Shown here: positions 36,801 through 49,700 of the stretch, piece after piece
Position numbering within the stretch: position 1 is the stretch's first letter
How the letters are laid out: the number at the start of each line of letters is the position of its first letter
Made by a program: the position numbers and the translations under genes
The notes under the pieces: model-generated
Databases searched by the model: none
What the model was told of the DNA's origin: nothing
Seen by the model: only the letters and a program-made list of their open reading frames with translations
Assembly (NCBI GenBank): GCA_030141605.1
Contig: JAQGDQ010000464.1
Span: 61,969-117,100, forward strand
Length of the DNA stretch: 55,132 bases
Source: Tubiluchus corallicola
Lineage: Eukaryota; Priapulida; Priapulimorpha; Priapulimorphida; Tubiluchidae
Direction: 5' to 3'

Positions 36801-39800
36801 TGTGTGTAAGACAAAAATCTTCATTTTTAACTATGAATGAACATCTTATCTTTTTAAGTTTCCTTATTAGTTTATTTTGACTAGAGTCTTGTGTTAACAA
36901 CTTAATTTCTTGCTACTCTTAATACATTCTTGTGATGCACTGCTTACTGCTTCTATTCTTAATTGCATCTTCAGCGTTAAAAGATTGCCCATATTTACAC
37001 TTTTCCATGACTGCCATCTCTTGCTATACTATGATCTTCTGTTTTTGACTGATTTACTTGAAGATTTCTTTTTTCTATTTTACTCGAAAATCGCTTTTTA
37101 GTAGGTCAGTTTGAAATTTTGCTACACTAATCCAGCCTATGTCGTCTGCGTATTGTTGGTCAATCAGGAACAAGCAACAAGCATGGGATTCCAAAGCAGG
37201 ACGGGTGTGGTCCACATTGTGTTGTGAAACATTATGTCAGATAATGGTATTGTAATAATGATCGTCATTTGGATCTTAAGTGCATTTGCCAGGTAGAGCG
37301 TGAAAGGTACTGAACTTAGGCAATCCCCCTGCGGGACATAAATATCGAACATTCTTCCTAGTGTGTTCCTATCTTTTACTCTAAGTTTAATATTCTTTGG
37401 TCGAATTGCAATAATGTGAATTTCGTCTGGTTGTAGGACGGCTTTAAGAGGAATTCTTAAAAAGCATTCCTCTCTCTAAGGTATTAGATGGTTTGCTAAT
37501 GACAAACAATAGGAAGTGATTTGATAAGAACTAGATATAACTGGTTTTTCTGCTAATATTTTTACTGATATTATAAATTCAGTAGTGCTTTTGCCTTCCC
37601 CATATGCAACTTGACTTGGCGGAATGTTACAATTTAATCTGCTATGCACCTGATGCCATTCATATAGCCAAAATTTTCTATCTTAGTAAATTTGTTTATT
37701 GCAAAGAAGCTTTCTACATTACAATTAGACCTAAAAACAAAGCATGAATGAACAATAATTGTTGAACAGCATAATCATTTAAAGTTGGACTCTCCCAATT
37801 AAATAAATATTTTAATAGTCACGATGCAAGAACGTATTGAGAAACGTAGTGCGTAAATACTGAGTATAGTTTATACTGTGAAAGTACTAACCACATTCCT
37901 ATCTATGCTTATCACCATTCATCCCATTTTTATAAAGTATTGTACTTTGTGAACCTTCTCACTTACTCACATAAATATCATTCTAGGAAATTAAGTGGCA
38001 AAATTTTGCATGAAATGAGCCACCCGGTGTAGCAGACAAACTTGGGTTTTACTGCTGAACAATGTAAAAAATATCAAAACATTTACTGCAAGGATGTGGG
38101 GTATGTGCCCTGCGAACACGCGCAATCTTTTTACTATTGTTATACTATCAATAGTTATTACATTTAGAATAAGTTGTAGCGATTGTGATATATGATTAGG
38201 CTGTTAACTAAAACTTCTAAAAGGGTAATAATATTGTTTCATTGTGAAAGAGTCGTGTTCTATTTTGAAAGTTTTTAGATGTTATTATCTGGTTATAATT
38301 TTGTAACTTATAGCATATAATTCTACAATACAATAATTGTAACAGAACTATATTAATATAGTTACTAAACTACGTAATAGTTTATCAACGAGAAATAGAT
38401 GCTGCATGGTGGTTGAGAAGCAAAACTTGTGAAATCACCTTGAAAAGTTAGAAAAACTGCTTAGCTAACAAAAGATAGAATTATAGAAAAACAAAGAATA
38501 ATAAAGATAAAGTAAAGATGGGGAAAGATGGAAATAGAAAGGAGTTCAGTAGAGACGTGATGCAAAAGTATGAAAATATGAACTGTAAAGTAACCAGTCG
38601 CTGGCTGTAATGTAACTATTGCACGGCAAAACCGAAAGAATGCACCATAAGTAGGATCTGAGTAGAAGAGATTTCATACATCTTTTAAAGCCATATAATG
38701 TTCAATGTGTTGTAATTATGATATGTTATTCCATAGATTTGGAGCGGTAAATTTTACAAAGTGTCTGGTAAGAAGCCTTTCACTGTATTACGCATAATGC
38801 AGTTATATTAACTAACATACTATGCGTGACGTAATTTCTGAACGTGAATTTGTACACATTAGGAGGGTTTATGCGGAACTACTGCACGTCATTATTCAAG
38901 CATTGGCCGCTGGTCAGCTTGGTATAACAATAGCGCCTGCTTAGAAGATGCGGCCGACATTCCGCCGTGGTATCGTCCTCTTATTATATAGGCCATCTCT
39001 TTTAGCTGATTAGTGGAAAGTGTAAGCCTGCGGCGCTTCGCTCAGTTTAATCATTTGAGCGCAGTAAAGAAAGTGTAACATTCGTTGTGCGTTAATCTTA
39101 ACATGTCTTGTGTTTCTTCAACTCCTGCGATTAGCTTAGCTTAAAAACCGTACATTGAAATTGAGGCCACTGACTTGAAAGCTTTGCTTCTTCTGTTTTT
39201 CCGAGTTTACAGCATTGCGGTGCTGTAGGTACTGCAGATTTTTGCTTTCTGGGTTATTTCATTGCAACTTTCAATAAGATTCTTTAAAAAACTGTCATTT
39301 ATTAGTATAATGTTTCCGTAGTGCTGTAATTCTTGCATTGTTCTATAAATCACTTTACAGTCACAATCACCGTAATAATATAATTGTATACTTAATGTAA
39401 ATATAACGTAAAAAGGGAAAAACAACTATGAATAATAATACTGCAGCCAAGCACTTTTATTCCATGAAAAACGTGGCATTAAATAAAAATTTCGAAACTA
39501 ATAATAGTGATGGTTGCTTAGATGACCTCTGGTCTTTCGCCACCCTGTCTAGTTTCATTTTCTGATCAATGACTAGGTAATGTATTTTATTATGTAAGAC
39601 GAAGGGACTAATAAGTTTATTGAATTGAATTGAAAACCTTCATTACGACTGTATGTTGCAAGTCACGTGTTGTCCTTGCTACAGTTACATACAATCTTGT
39701 TCGTCTAGTGATGGCTTTTGAAAAAAAATGTGGGTATCTCTTGCAATGTCCACAATCTGCATAATTGTTCAGTGCTCTTTGATTTTCATCCCTAGGGACT

Positions 39801-40764
39801 CGGGAAGGAAGCCACCATATGTTCCTTTTTTCAGTTGTAAACAAGTAAGAAATTTCAAGCACAAAGCCCAAAATAGGGTCCGAGTAAAAAGTCACAGGAA
39901 AAAGGAAATCCTTACCCTAGTCTAACTCCTAACCCTAGCCAAATTTAATTGTGACTTTTTCTTCCGTGACTTTTTTCCTTTACCTTCCCTCCCTCCCTCC
40001 CTCCCTCACCCCTCGGTCACCGCAAAATGTTGACTCCATGGTCAGTGGGTCTGTTGATTGTAGTAAAATCATTAGTCTTTACTAACATATTCCTCTGTAG
40101 TTTAGTTAGCGTTTGTTATATGCGCAATTAACAGTAACGACTAGAAACTACCAATGTTAGTGAGTCGATGGCCATGAGACGTTTGCATCAAATTGATGAG
40201 AACAATCAGCAGGCAGAAAAATTTAGAGCTAGACCCATTTTTGATACAAGTATTGCTTTTAAAATACAGTATGTGACTTTTTGTACTATGCAGTGCCCTG
40301 TAGTATTGTACCCAGTGCAATGTTGTACACAAAATGAAAAAGTGCTAAATCAGAACATGTATTCAAACATAAATTTAAAAAAAATCAATTCTTGAGTCGT
40401 ACGGGCCTAATTAATCAATTTCTGTAATTACAAATATCACATCTTTATATTTTATAGTCTATATTTTAATACAATTTTCTTTACAAAAATGGCTAACTTG
40501 GTTTAAATCATCGGTCCTGGAGCATCATCACTATTATCATCAATTCATTATCGTTGTCATCACCACCACTATTGTCATCAGCATTAATATCACCATCTTT
40601 TCATCATTATCATCATCGTCATTGTCGTCTTCTGGCATCCATTTACTTCGCTGCATTTAACGTATTTTTTGTTATTTATGTCGCTAATTAAGTCTTATCC
40701 ATGTTGAGCGTAGCTTATAAGTCAATTTCTTCTGCTACGCTCATAGCACTGCAATGCATTGTTA

Positions 40765-40798
<34 letters not shown>

Positions 40799-43700
40799 AT
40801 CTTTATTTGCCATTAAAAACATTGATAATCACTGATAAAAACTTTACAGAGATAATCAATCAGTGTTACTTAATAAAAACTTACACTGCTGAAGGCAAAT
40901 GCGTCAGTGCAATCTAAACTACTGTGCAGTAATGACGAATAAAATCAAACATATTTACAACCATATACAAAAAAAATATAAAAGAAAAAACTATGATTTA
41001 ATTAATATGGCCGTGGGTATATGAATTCTGAATTAGTGTGTATGTTGTCGTACTGGTGTGATGGCATTTCATATCTGGTTAATATTAGTGATTTTAATTT
41101 TGTTTTAAATGCTGATAGGGACTTGATTTGTTTAACCTGTAATGGTAGAGAATTCCAAAGTAAAATTGCTTGTTTGATTACAGAGTTCGTTCCATAGTGG
41201 GTATTTGTCCTAATTTGTTTTAGATTGCTTGTTCTGGAATTAACGATAGGATTTGGTAAAAAGGTAAATCTGTTATTCTGGAATGGTTTGCTGATGTTGT
41301 TAATGTATTTAAATATAAAAAGCAGAGTAAAATATTCTTTGTGTGCTTCAATGATTGGGAATTTTAAAGTTTTTCTCAGGTTAGTTGTTGAAGCTTTGAA
41401 TTTTTGTCTACCTGCCTTATGTTTATATGAGTACCCAGCTATCAATCTCAATGCATAGTTTTGAAGGAGATTTAATTTTAAGTAATTTTCTCTTTTGGTT
41501 TTTTGAAGTAGCGTACATCCATATAAGAAGTGTGGTAGAACTAAAGTTTTATATATTAGTGTTTTAGTTTCCTTTGTCAGTTGCCCTTTAACTTGTCGGA
41601 GATATGATGTGCTAGATGCTATTTTTGTGTATATGTTATTAAAGTGTTCATCCCATGAAAGATTATTGTCTACCTGTATGCCCAGGAATTTAACATTGTT
41701 AGTTTGTTTGATTACAGCATTATCTATTGTCAAAGTGGTTGATGATGCATCATTAGTATTTAATGAGGGTGACAGTATCATGAATTCTGTTTTGTCATTA
41801 TTCATTTTAGCTTGTAATGACTAAATGCCATATTTATATTTTTTATATCTTCTTCTAAATAATTTTTTGCAGTTTGGACATTTTCATAGGCTATGTAGAT
41901 TGTAGTGTCATCAGCGTATTGCGTTATTTGTGAGTGTTTTAATACACTGGATATGTTGTTTATATATAGGCAAAATAATAACGGACCTAGTAGTGTTCCT
42001 TGCGGTATACCTCTGTTTAACGTGGCCCAGTCAGAAAAGTTGGTTGTATCTAACTTTACTCGTTGTTGTCTATCTTTGTATAACTTGTAGTTTCTTGTAT
42101 TGTGCTAAATGGATGAATAAATAAATCTAGTCTAACCCTATAAGTCTAATTATAGGCAATGACAGTTTTATTATTATATTGATGATCAGAATTATTCATT
42201 ATCAATGAGTTTGTTCTACGCCATGCTAAGTTATGTGTTACAATGTGTTGTCGCTTATTCGTTTACTCGCGTCATGTGTTTTAGCCGTTTTTGGGCTGTA
42301 ATGACATTTACTTTTCGAGAAATTATCATATGTTTTGTATTATTCATATAAAATTCTGGACGCTTTTGTCCGTTAACTAATAAATCAGCAAATAATGTGA
42401 AAGGTCTTAAGGGGAACCTTCAATAAAGTGGAAGTGAGCTAGGTGAATGTTAGTATTTTGTTCCTCTCAGTGTCAATGTTACAGTTAGTATTATGAGCTT
42501 AGTTTTCAGGTGTTGTGTAGACACTGCGCAGACAGACATTGAGCTTTAGAACTGACACATTAATCATGAACATTAAATAGTTCCATAAGTGAATGTCTAT
42601 AAATTTTATATTAAAATGATCACTTATTCGTTTAGTGAACCCACAATTGTTAAGCTTCTGATGCCTGTTAACTATAATTATATTATCATAGTACTTCTTT
42701 TCATTAAGTTGTAAATTTGTTATTATTATTTCTTCGCAGCTATGAAAAGGGAGAGTAAACACGCAATACAATACGTCGAAGTATGATTGAAATAGGTCTC
42801 ACATAATCTTCAAACAAATCCAGCAACTATAACACTTTTTCTCATACATAATTTCTTATAATTTTGCCTGCTCCACTTATGTTTTTACTTCCATATTATG
42901 CTTTTCACACTTCATATATATTCACTTTATTATAATTATTTTGCTCATTGTTTCACAGTTATTAAGTTTCATTATATTTTTTGAGCCATATTGTCTATTT
43001 AGTCACATACTCATATTTCACTACATATTTTGTTTACTCCATTTTTCTGCACTAGTTCTTGCGTTCCATAGTACTTTATCATTATGCTTATATTTTGTTT
43101 GATTTTATCATGCATATTTTGTTTCCTTCACTGATTTATTATTTATGTTTTTTTTCTTTAGGTTTGACTTTTTTCTAGTTTGCTTTTTGTTTTAATCAGT
43201 TAGTTAAATCATTTACATATTTTATTAATCATCATTTCATATTGTTCATTTGATTTTAATGCTTCTTTGTTGCATAGCTTATTTGGTTATTTCATTTTCT
43301 AGTTTAAAATTTATTCCTCCATAAATCTATGTTAACAGCAGCACTACAAATTTTTTCAAGCTACACTAACCTGAGAAGGGTAGCTGACTTGATGACCAAT
43401 CGGTCTTTCGCTACCCTTTCTCCTGCACCCCCCTAACTCTTTCCTTTATGCTTAATTTACCCTTTTTGTTTAATAACTATAACTAAATAGTCTACTGTAT
43501 TCTGGTGTAAATGAGGGGATAAATAAAAATGTCTATATCTTCTGAAACAAACTTGGTCTAAAGAATGGAAATATGAAAAAAAAACAGGACTGAGGCTGAA
43601 CCAGGACTGTTCATGTACAAAATTCAGTGCCATGCCTTCAGGATTAGGTAGTATGGAGGGTTGGTGTGTTGTGGTGTGGTGTGATATTGCTGCTGTGGAT

Positions 43701-46700
43701 AACGTGGTGTGATATGGTGTGGTGCATGTGGTATGGCTTGTCATTGTGGATTTGTGCGCAAAATTTTTTGCGGGGCCTTTGCTATATAATATTTGTAAAC
43801 CAAATCTTGCACTTGCAGGGTCACTTGATATTCTTAACTCACTCAGCTATATTGTTAAGGTTTTATGTTGTCTTTTGTGACCTGATGACACTGAGCTTCT
43901 AACCAGTTCAAATCCAAGCTTATATTGGATTTTTTCGCGTTTTTCTCTCATTTTCACATTTGGTTTCGTGAAATTCGCGATTTGCTACATTCCATCATTG
44001 AATAATTAGGCGTAGAGTTTCTATTGAATAATGAACAATAGATGTAGTCACTAGTGATGCTGACTACCGCCAGTTTATGCATCTGTTTTTGTCGCTTAAA
44101 CTATGATTTCTGTAAACATTGTTTTTTTCCAATTGCACGGAAATACTAGTAATTGTTCGTGTTTCTGTGTTTAGTCGATCTCCATTCCAGTACTGAATGC
44201 AAATGGAGAAGCAAACAAAGTCGAAACTCGTAGCTTCCAATTCACTCTATCTAGTCTACAAGGCGATGGGCTTGAATGTGTACAATATACGGATTCCAAG
44301 TAAGTGTAGTGGATCCCATTCACACCACCAGAGAAAAAACGAAAAACATTTGGAAGTCCTTCAGACCCAAATGATTGTAACCTCATTTCTGAGAACCAGA
44401 TTGTAAATTTTGGCATTTCATCACTTTTTATTCATTATCCGTTCAGTTATGGCATTTTATTGTCAGTTATTAAACTTTTATTCTTATAGCAATTGACAGT
44501 AGTTTCATCTGTATCTGTACTTTTACTCCTGAGATATAGTAGAAATTGATTGGTTATTGATTACAGATCGATTGTTGATCATGGCTTTTCAACAAGAGAA
44601 TGTTTGCAACTTACACTTAAAACCGGTGTCTACTAAACTAGTTTCACTAGTGTCAATGGATATGACATAAATAAATATAAGCACCGGCTTATACATATAA
44701 CATTAACTAATTACTGTATCACATTTTTTCTGTATTTTTATATTATAATCTCATTCTTGTCTTTCTCAGTTGTCTGACTTCGCTGGGGTTTACACAAAAG
44801 AGGATGATTATCCATGCAACTGACGATGTATATCTTCAGACAAAAACCAAGATGGCTCTCGCAGAAGAGGAGAGCAAAAAAATCTGGTAAATAAGAAGAA
44901 AATTCGAATTTTATTTCAACTAAATTTCATTGAGATGTGATTGAATATCCATATTTTGTTTTGGTAACTCTAGGGTTGTTAACTATAACGAGACGTATGT
45001 TAAAAAAATTAACCGATTATCGTATTGATTTTATAAAATTCCTTCAATTTTCTGTTTATTTAAAGTAATTACGCAAAAAAGTAGGTAAAAAGACCTATTT
45101 ATGATTAGCAGCTTGTTGGACGGCGAATCACTTTCTTGTATTTTCGCCTCGCAATAAGGGCTATCTTCATTCTGAATCATAATGACAAAGTATGGTGACT
45201 TTGGTACTGATGTGTGGATATAAAATACGCTACTGTATTTTTAGTGTCACTTTCTTGATCATGTGCAGCTCACATAGATAAATATTTTTATCATCAGTAA
45301 TTTATTTAATTGGCGCAGCTTACTTAATTATAAATCATTGTGACAAATGAGCTTGTACTTCATAACTAGCAGCCATTCAAGCTGCACTGAAGTGCATAAT
45401 AATCTATTCTCTTATATTAATATTCTTGGTATATATATAAGATTCGAGGCTACAGCTCGGACGACGGCACCATTTGCGGCGATCTATGCATCAAACGAAA
45501 GGTCCCGATCTAGTGTCATGCCATTGATGGTTTATTTTTCGAATCGGGCCCACCACGAGGAACGGGGACGAAAAACCTCCAAAAATGGCCATTTTTCGGC
45601 CGTTTTTTGCAAAAGTTATACGGCTGAGATGTAGAGAACGGGAATGGGCCGAGGGTGGTGCTGGGTATGGATAGATAGCCCGTTCAGCGGTTCAGCGGTG
45701 GGTGTCATAGGCCTGTTTAGAATTCCCGAGAGGGCCACGGCGTCCCACAACGGGCGTTTTCCCGGACCCAACTCGCGATTTTTTCGAAATTTTGATCAAA
45801 CAGCCTGCGGAAAAAACGTTCTAGCGGCGCCTGGTGGGACTCTCGGAAGGAGATATATAGCTCTTTAGAAAGAGGAAGGACAGGGCTACACGATGATGTG
45901 GGCTATATTTTAGGGCAGGTCCACCGAGAGGAGTATCAACGAGTTAATTACATGTTCTATTTTCGACAATTTTCGCCTTAGAAAACTGCTGACGCAAAGG
46001 CATTGTTGTGACGTCATCCACTATTGCTTATAGCTTTAATTCAGCAAAAAGCTGGCTGCTACAGGCTATGCGTTAGGTAAGTAGGCAGGATGTTACGGGC
46101 TTTGCGTTATATATGAGGACTAGGTAGGGTGTTCGCGTATTATTGATTACACGTGTATTTATACGCAAAATCTTTTGCGGGGCCTTTGCTAGTTAATTTA
46201 ATTATTAATGATACTCCTTCAGTTGGCTAAATTGTCTAACTTTGTGTCGGTTTTATTGATTGAAATAATTTATCCTATCGTATCGTCTAAAAAGTAGTTT
46301 ATCGTTATCGTGTCTCCAAATTTGACATCCCTAGCTAACTGGGCGACAGCTATGTTTTAGACTTTAACTGGTTTATTCTTTACAAGTCTTTCCTCAAATA
46401 TGTCACATGTAGAATAGATGGACCAAGCTTTATTCGCTTTTGTCAGTTATTGTGATGTAAAGTACCCTGGTTTGTCGAAATGAGACACTGCCATATTTGG
46501 CAGAACCATGCTGCACCAGGCTTAATTGGGCACGGAGTTTACCAAGTCATGCCATTGTTGAATCGAGTGCAGTTTACAATTTTTGGCACAGAGTTTACCA
46601 AGTCATGCCATTGTTGAATCGAGTCCAGTTTACAATTTTTGGCACATAATTTACCAAGCCAAGCCATTGTTGAATCGAGTCCAGTTTACAGTTTTTGGCA

Positions 46701-49700
46701 CATAGTTTACCAACCCATGCCATTGTTGAGTCGACTCCAGTTTACAGTTTTTGGCACATAGTTTATCAAGTCGTGCCATTGTTGAATCGAGTCCAGTTTA
46801 CAGTTTTTGGCACATAATTTACCAAGCCAAGCCATTGTTGAATCGAGTCCAGTTTACAGTTTTTCGCACATAATTTACCAACCCATGCCATTGTTGAATC
46901 AAGTCCAGTTTAAAGTTTCTGGCACATAGTTTACCAAGTCGTGCCATTGTTGAATCAAGTCCAGTGTAAAGTTTCTGGCACATAGTTTACCAAGTCGTGC
47001 CATTGTTGAATCAAGTCCAGTGTAAAGTTTCTGGCACATAGTTTACCAACCCATGCCATTGTTGAATCAAGTCCAGTTTAAAGTTTCTGGCACATAGTTT
47101 ACCAAGTCGTGCCATTGTTGAATCGAGTCCAGTTTAAAGTTTCTGGCACATAGTTTACCAAGTCGTGCCATTGTTGAATCGAGTCCAGTATAAACTTCCA
47201 GCTAACTTATGTGTTTATTGAAATAGTTAATAACTTTTTTCATGATAAAAACTGAGTTGAGTTGCCCTCAGACGAGTCGCTTGGTTTCCAATCACTTCGC
47301 CAGTTTCTGGCTGCCTCTTTTATAAGTATGTCCTTGTTTGGGCCAAGTACAACAGCAAGCTTGCGCCAACTCCAAACGTCCAGGTATTTTCCAACAACCA
47401 AAGTTTGCCGACTACTCGCACCTGCCTGGCTGGAAACAAGCCTTGTATGTATCGCGATAACAATAATTGCTGCTACCAAACACTAAAGCAAGTTGGTGTG
47501 TGTGTGTGAGAACTTTATTTTGTAAATACAAATCCATGGATTGTACTAGACATCTTTTAAGCAGTTACTTTTTGTTTGTAGTACTAAAGTCATAAAACCT
47601 GGTACACCCTACGGACACAAGGGAAGGCCGAGAAAATCTCGCGCTGTGATACCACCTCCAAAGTCTCAAGATACAGGTGGCAGCCATCTTGTGAATAGTA
47701 GTGCAATATCTTATAAACACACCCCAAACTCATCGCCAAATAGTTTTGCCTCTATGAATGGTCATCAGGGTACGCATAGTGGTAACACTTTGCAAAAAAC
47801 TGTGAATCACAATTTGGAAGTGTTGGTCCGACCGTATAAGTAAGTATGTTTATTGACTCATGGTAATAGTTTTAATTTCCTATTGAATTAATGAAGACAG
47901 ATGAATGCCACTGACGTTTAACGACACAAAAGATATCTCTCTACGAATGAGTCATTTTTCACTGGAATTAAACCTCTAAGGAAATAATAATACATCAAAT
48001 ACCAATAAGCCTTTTCACAGTTTTGTTGTGTGCTCACGCAGTTGCTGTAGGTCAAAAGTTAATAATACATCAAATTGCAATAAGCCTCTTCACAGTTTTG
48101 TTATGTGCTCACGCAGTTGCTGTAGGTCAAAGGTTAAGGTACCACAGCAATGCACATTAACCTTAAGTGTCGTGTGACATGTGAGTAAAGCAAAGCCGTC
48201 TGCCACATCAGCTCAGTTACTTCAATTGTTTTACGTGGTCTTTATTTGATTATGTATTAGTCTGTGCATAGAGTGATTTACTAGCAGGACTTTGCTTGAG
48301 AACAAGAAAAAATGAACTAGGTAAGATTCTAGCTAACTGTTAAAACTGTTACTACATGTATTACAATACTGGGCTGTGAGGTGTTGTCAAGTGTACACAA
48401 ATGCGTTGTCTGGTGTTACACTTTACGTGCGAAATTTTCACGATCATCATCAATTGCTGGAACTGTGAAAAGGCTTTTTGCTTTGTGACTAATACACATT
48501 TCTGCTTTGCATTCATTTAAGCCAGTTTAGAATGTCAAGGAATTAAGTTTTACATGTATTTAGAAAAAGTAATCTGTTTCTAAACCATTATTATTATAAA
48601 GATTATTAGTTTTCTAGTTATACTGATGTAATTCTCATTGAAAAGAAATGTCAATGTTTGCTAACCATTAAACTGTGAATTGCACGAAAATCGTAAAACA
48701 TACAGTAAACAAGTTAGACTTGTCAACCAGATCAGCCTTTTTATTGGTGCCCGATTTTATAAACACGTAAAATATTTGGACTATTTGAAAGACTAAACAT
48801 GGATGTGTGCATGCCTAGGGCCTTCTTCTACGAGTGAAAATAACCTTTGACATTTTTAACAGGGAAAGAGTGCTGCATTTATTAGCGGTACGATCTTATA
48901 AAAAGCCGGAACTATTAGCAAGGCTTATGAAAGGTATGTGTATTATGGTAACTTAGTTTACAGAAAACAGTAATACTTCAAATCCTATTCCACTGTGACT
49001 GCTCTATGGTCTGAAATGTCCATTTAATTATCAATAATAATTAACAAAGTAGTTAAATTTGTTTAAAATGCCTGGGCTATGCGAGTAGTTCTAGTAATAA
49101 CATCATGTGAGAAAGATTCTATAATGGCAGAAACTTGCCATGAGCGTTTTCTGCATGTGCTCATGAAAACGAAAATTGAAATGCGATGCTGCTGTGTAAC
49201 TTTTAAATGCAAAAACTGCAATTTTTAGATTCATTATTTCACGAGGCCGCCCTTGCCTCCTAAGATATTTCCAAGTTCTGAGTTTCACGCGCTGTTGCCA
49301 TCTAAGTAACAGGATTCCCACTGTCAGGGAAAATCCTTGAAGATACAGGCAATCCTGGAAAGTCAGGGGAAAAGATAATTTGGTAAAAAGTCAGGGAAAA
49401 TGATGAAAATGGGGCAAAAAGTCAGGGGAATTTGAAAGGGTTGCAAAGATAATCACCATGAACTGACATTTTTCCAAAAATCTTTTTTCGATGATTCGCG
49501 TTCCAATAAAATTATGCTATGGCAGGCTTCCAGTTTCAAGTTCTGTTCCAAAAATAATGATTGGATTGAGAAAGTTCATTTAATGTGATTAGTGTGATTT
49601 CGTTAGCACTACTGCAACTGTGCCGACACATTATATATCAGTATATGTATGAATGTCCATACACAAAAATGTTTGAATATGTACACCCTTGTACAAATTA

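Larger units (their letters stand above)
30875..44174 (+). other. ELL intron 2 (13.3 kb)
   Basis: Contains the MITE, foldback, LINE and SINE-like pieces given separately. No coding exon was found at 31200-32450, 34700-36500, 37500-38900 or 42110-43380. A TGG-rich patch lies at 43665-43740 and CAT-rich interrupted repeats at 40530-40640. Confidence 0.7.

Noticed and set aside
39915-39950. Telomere-like CTAACCC words
   Set aside because: Only a few irregular units; not an interstitial telomere array.
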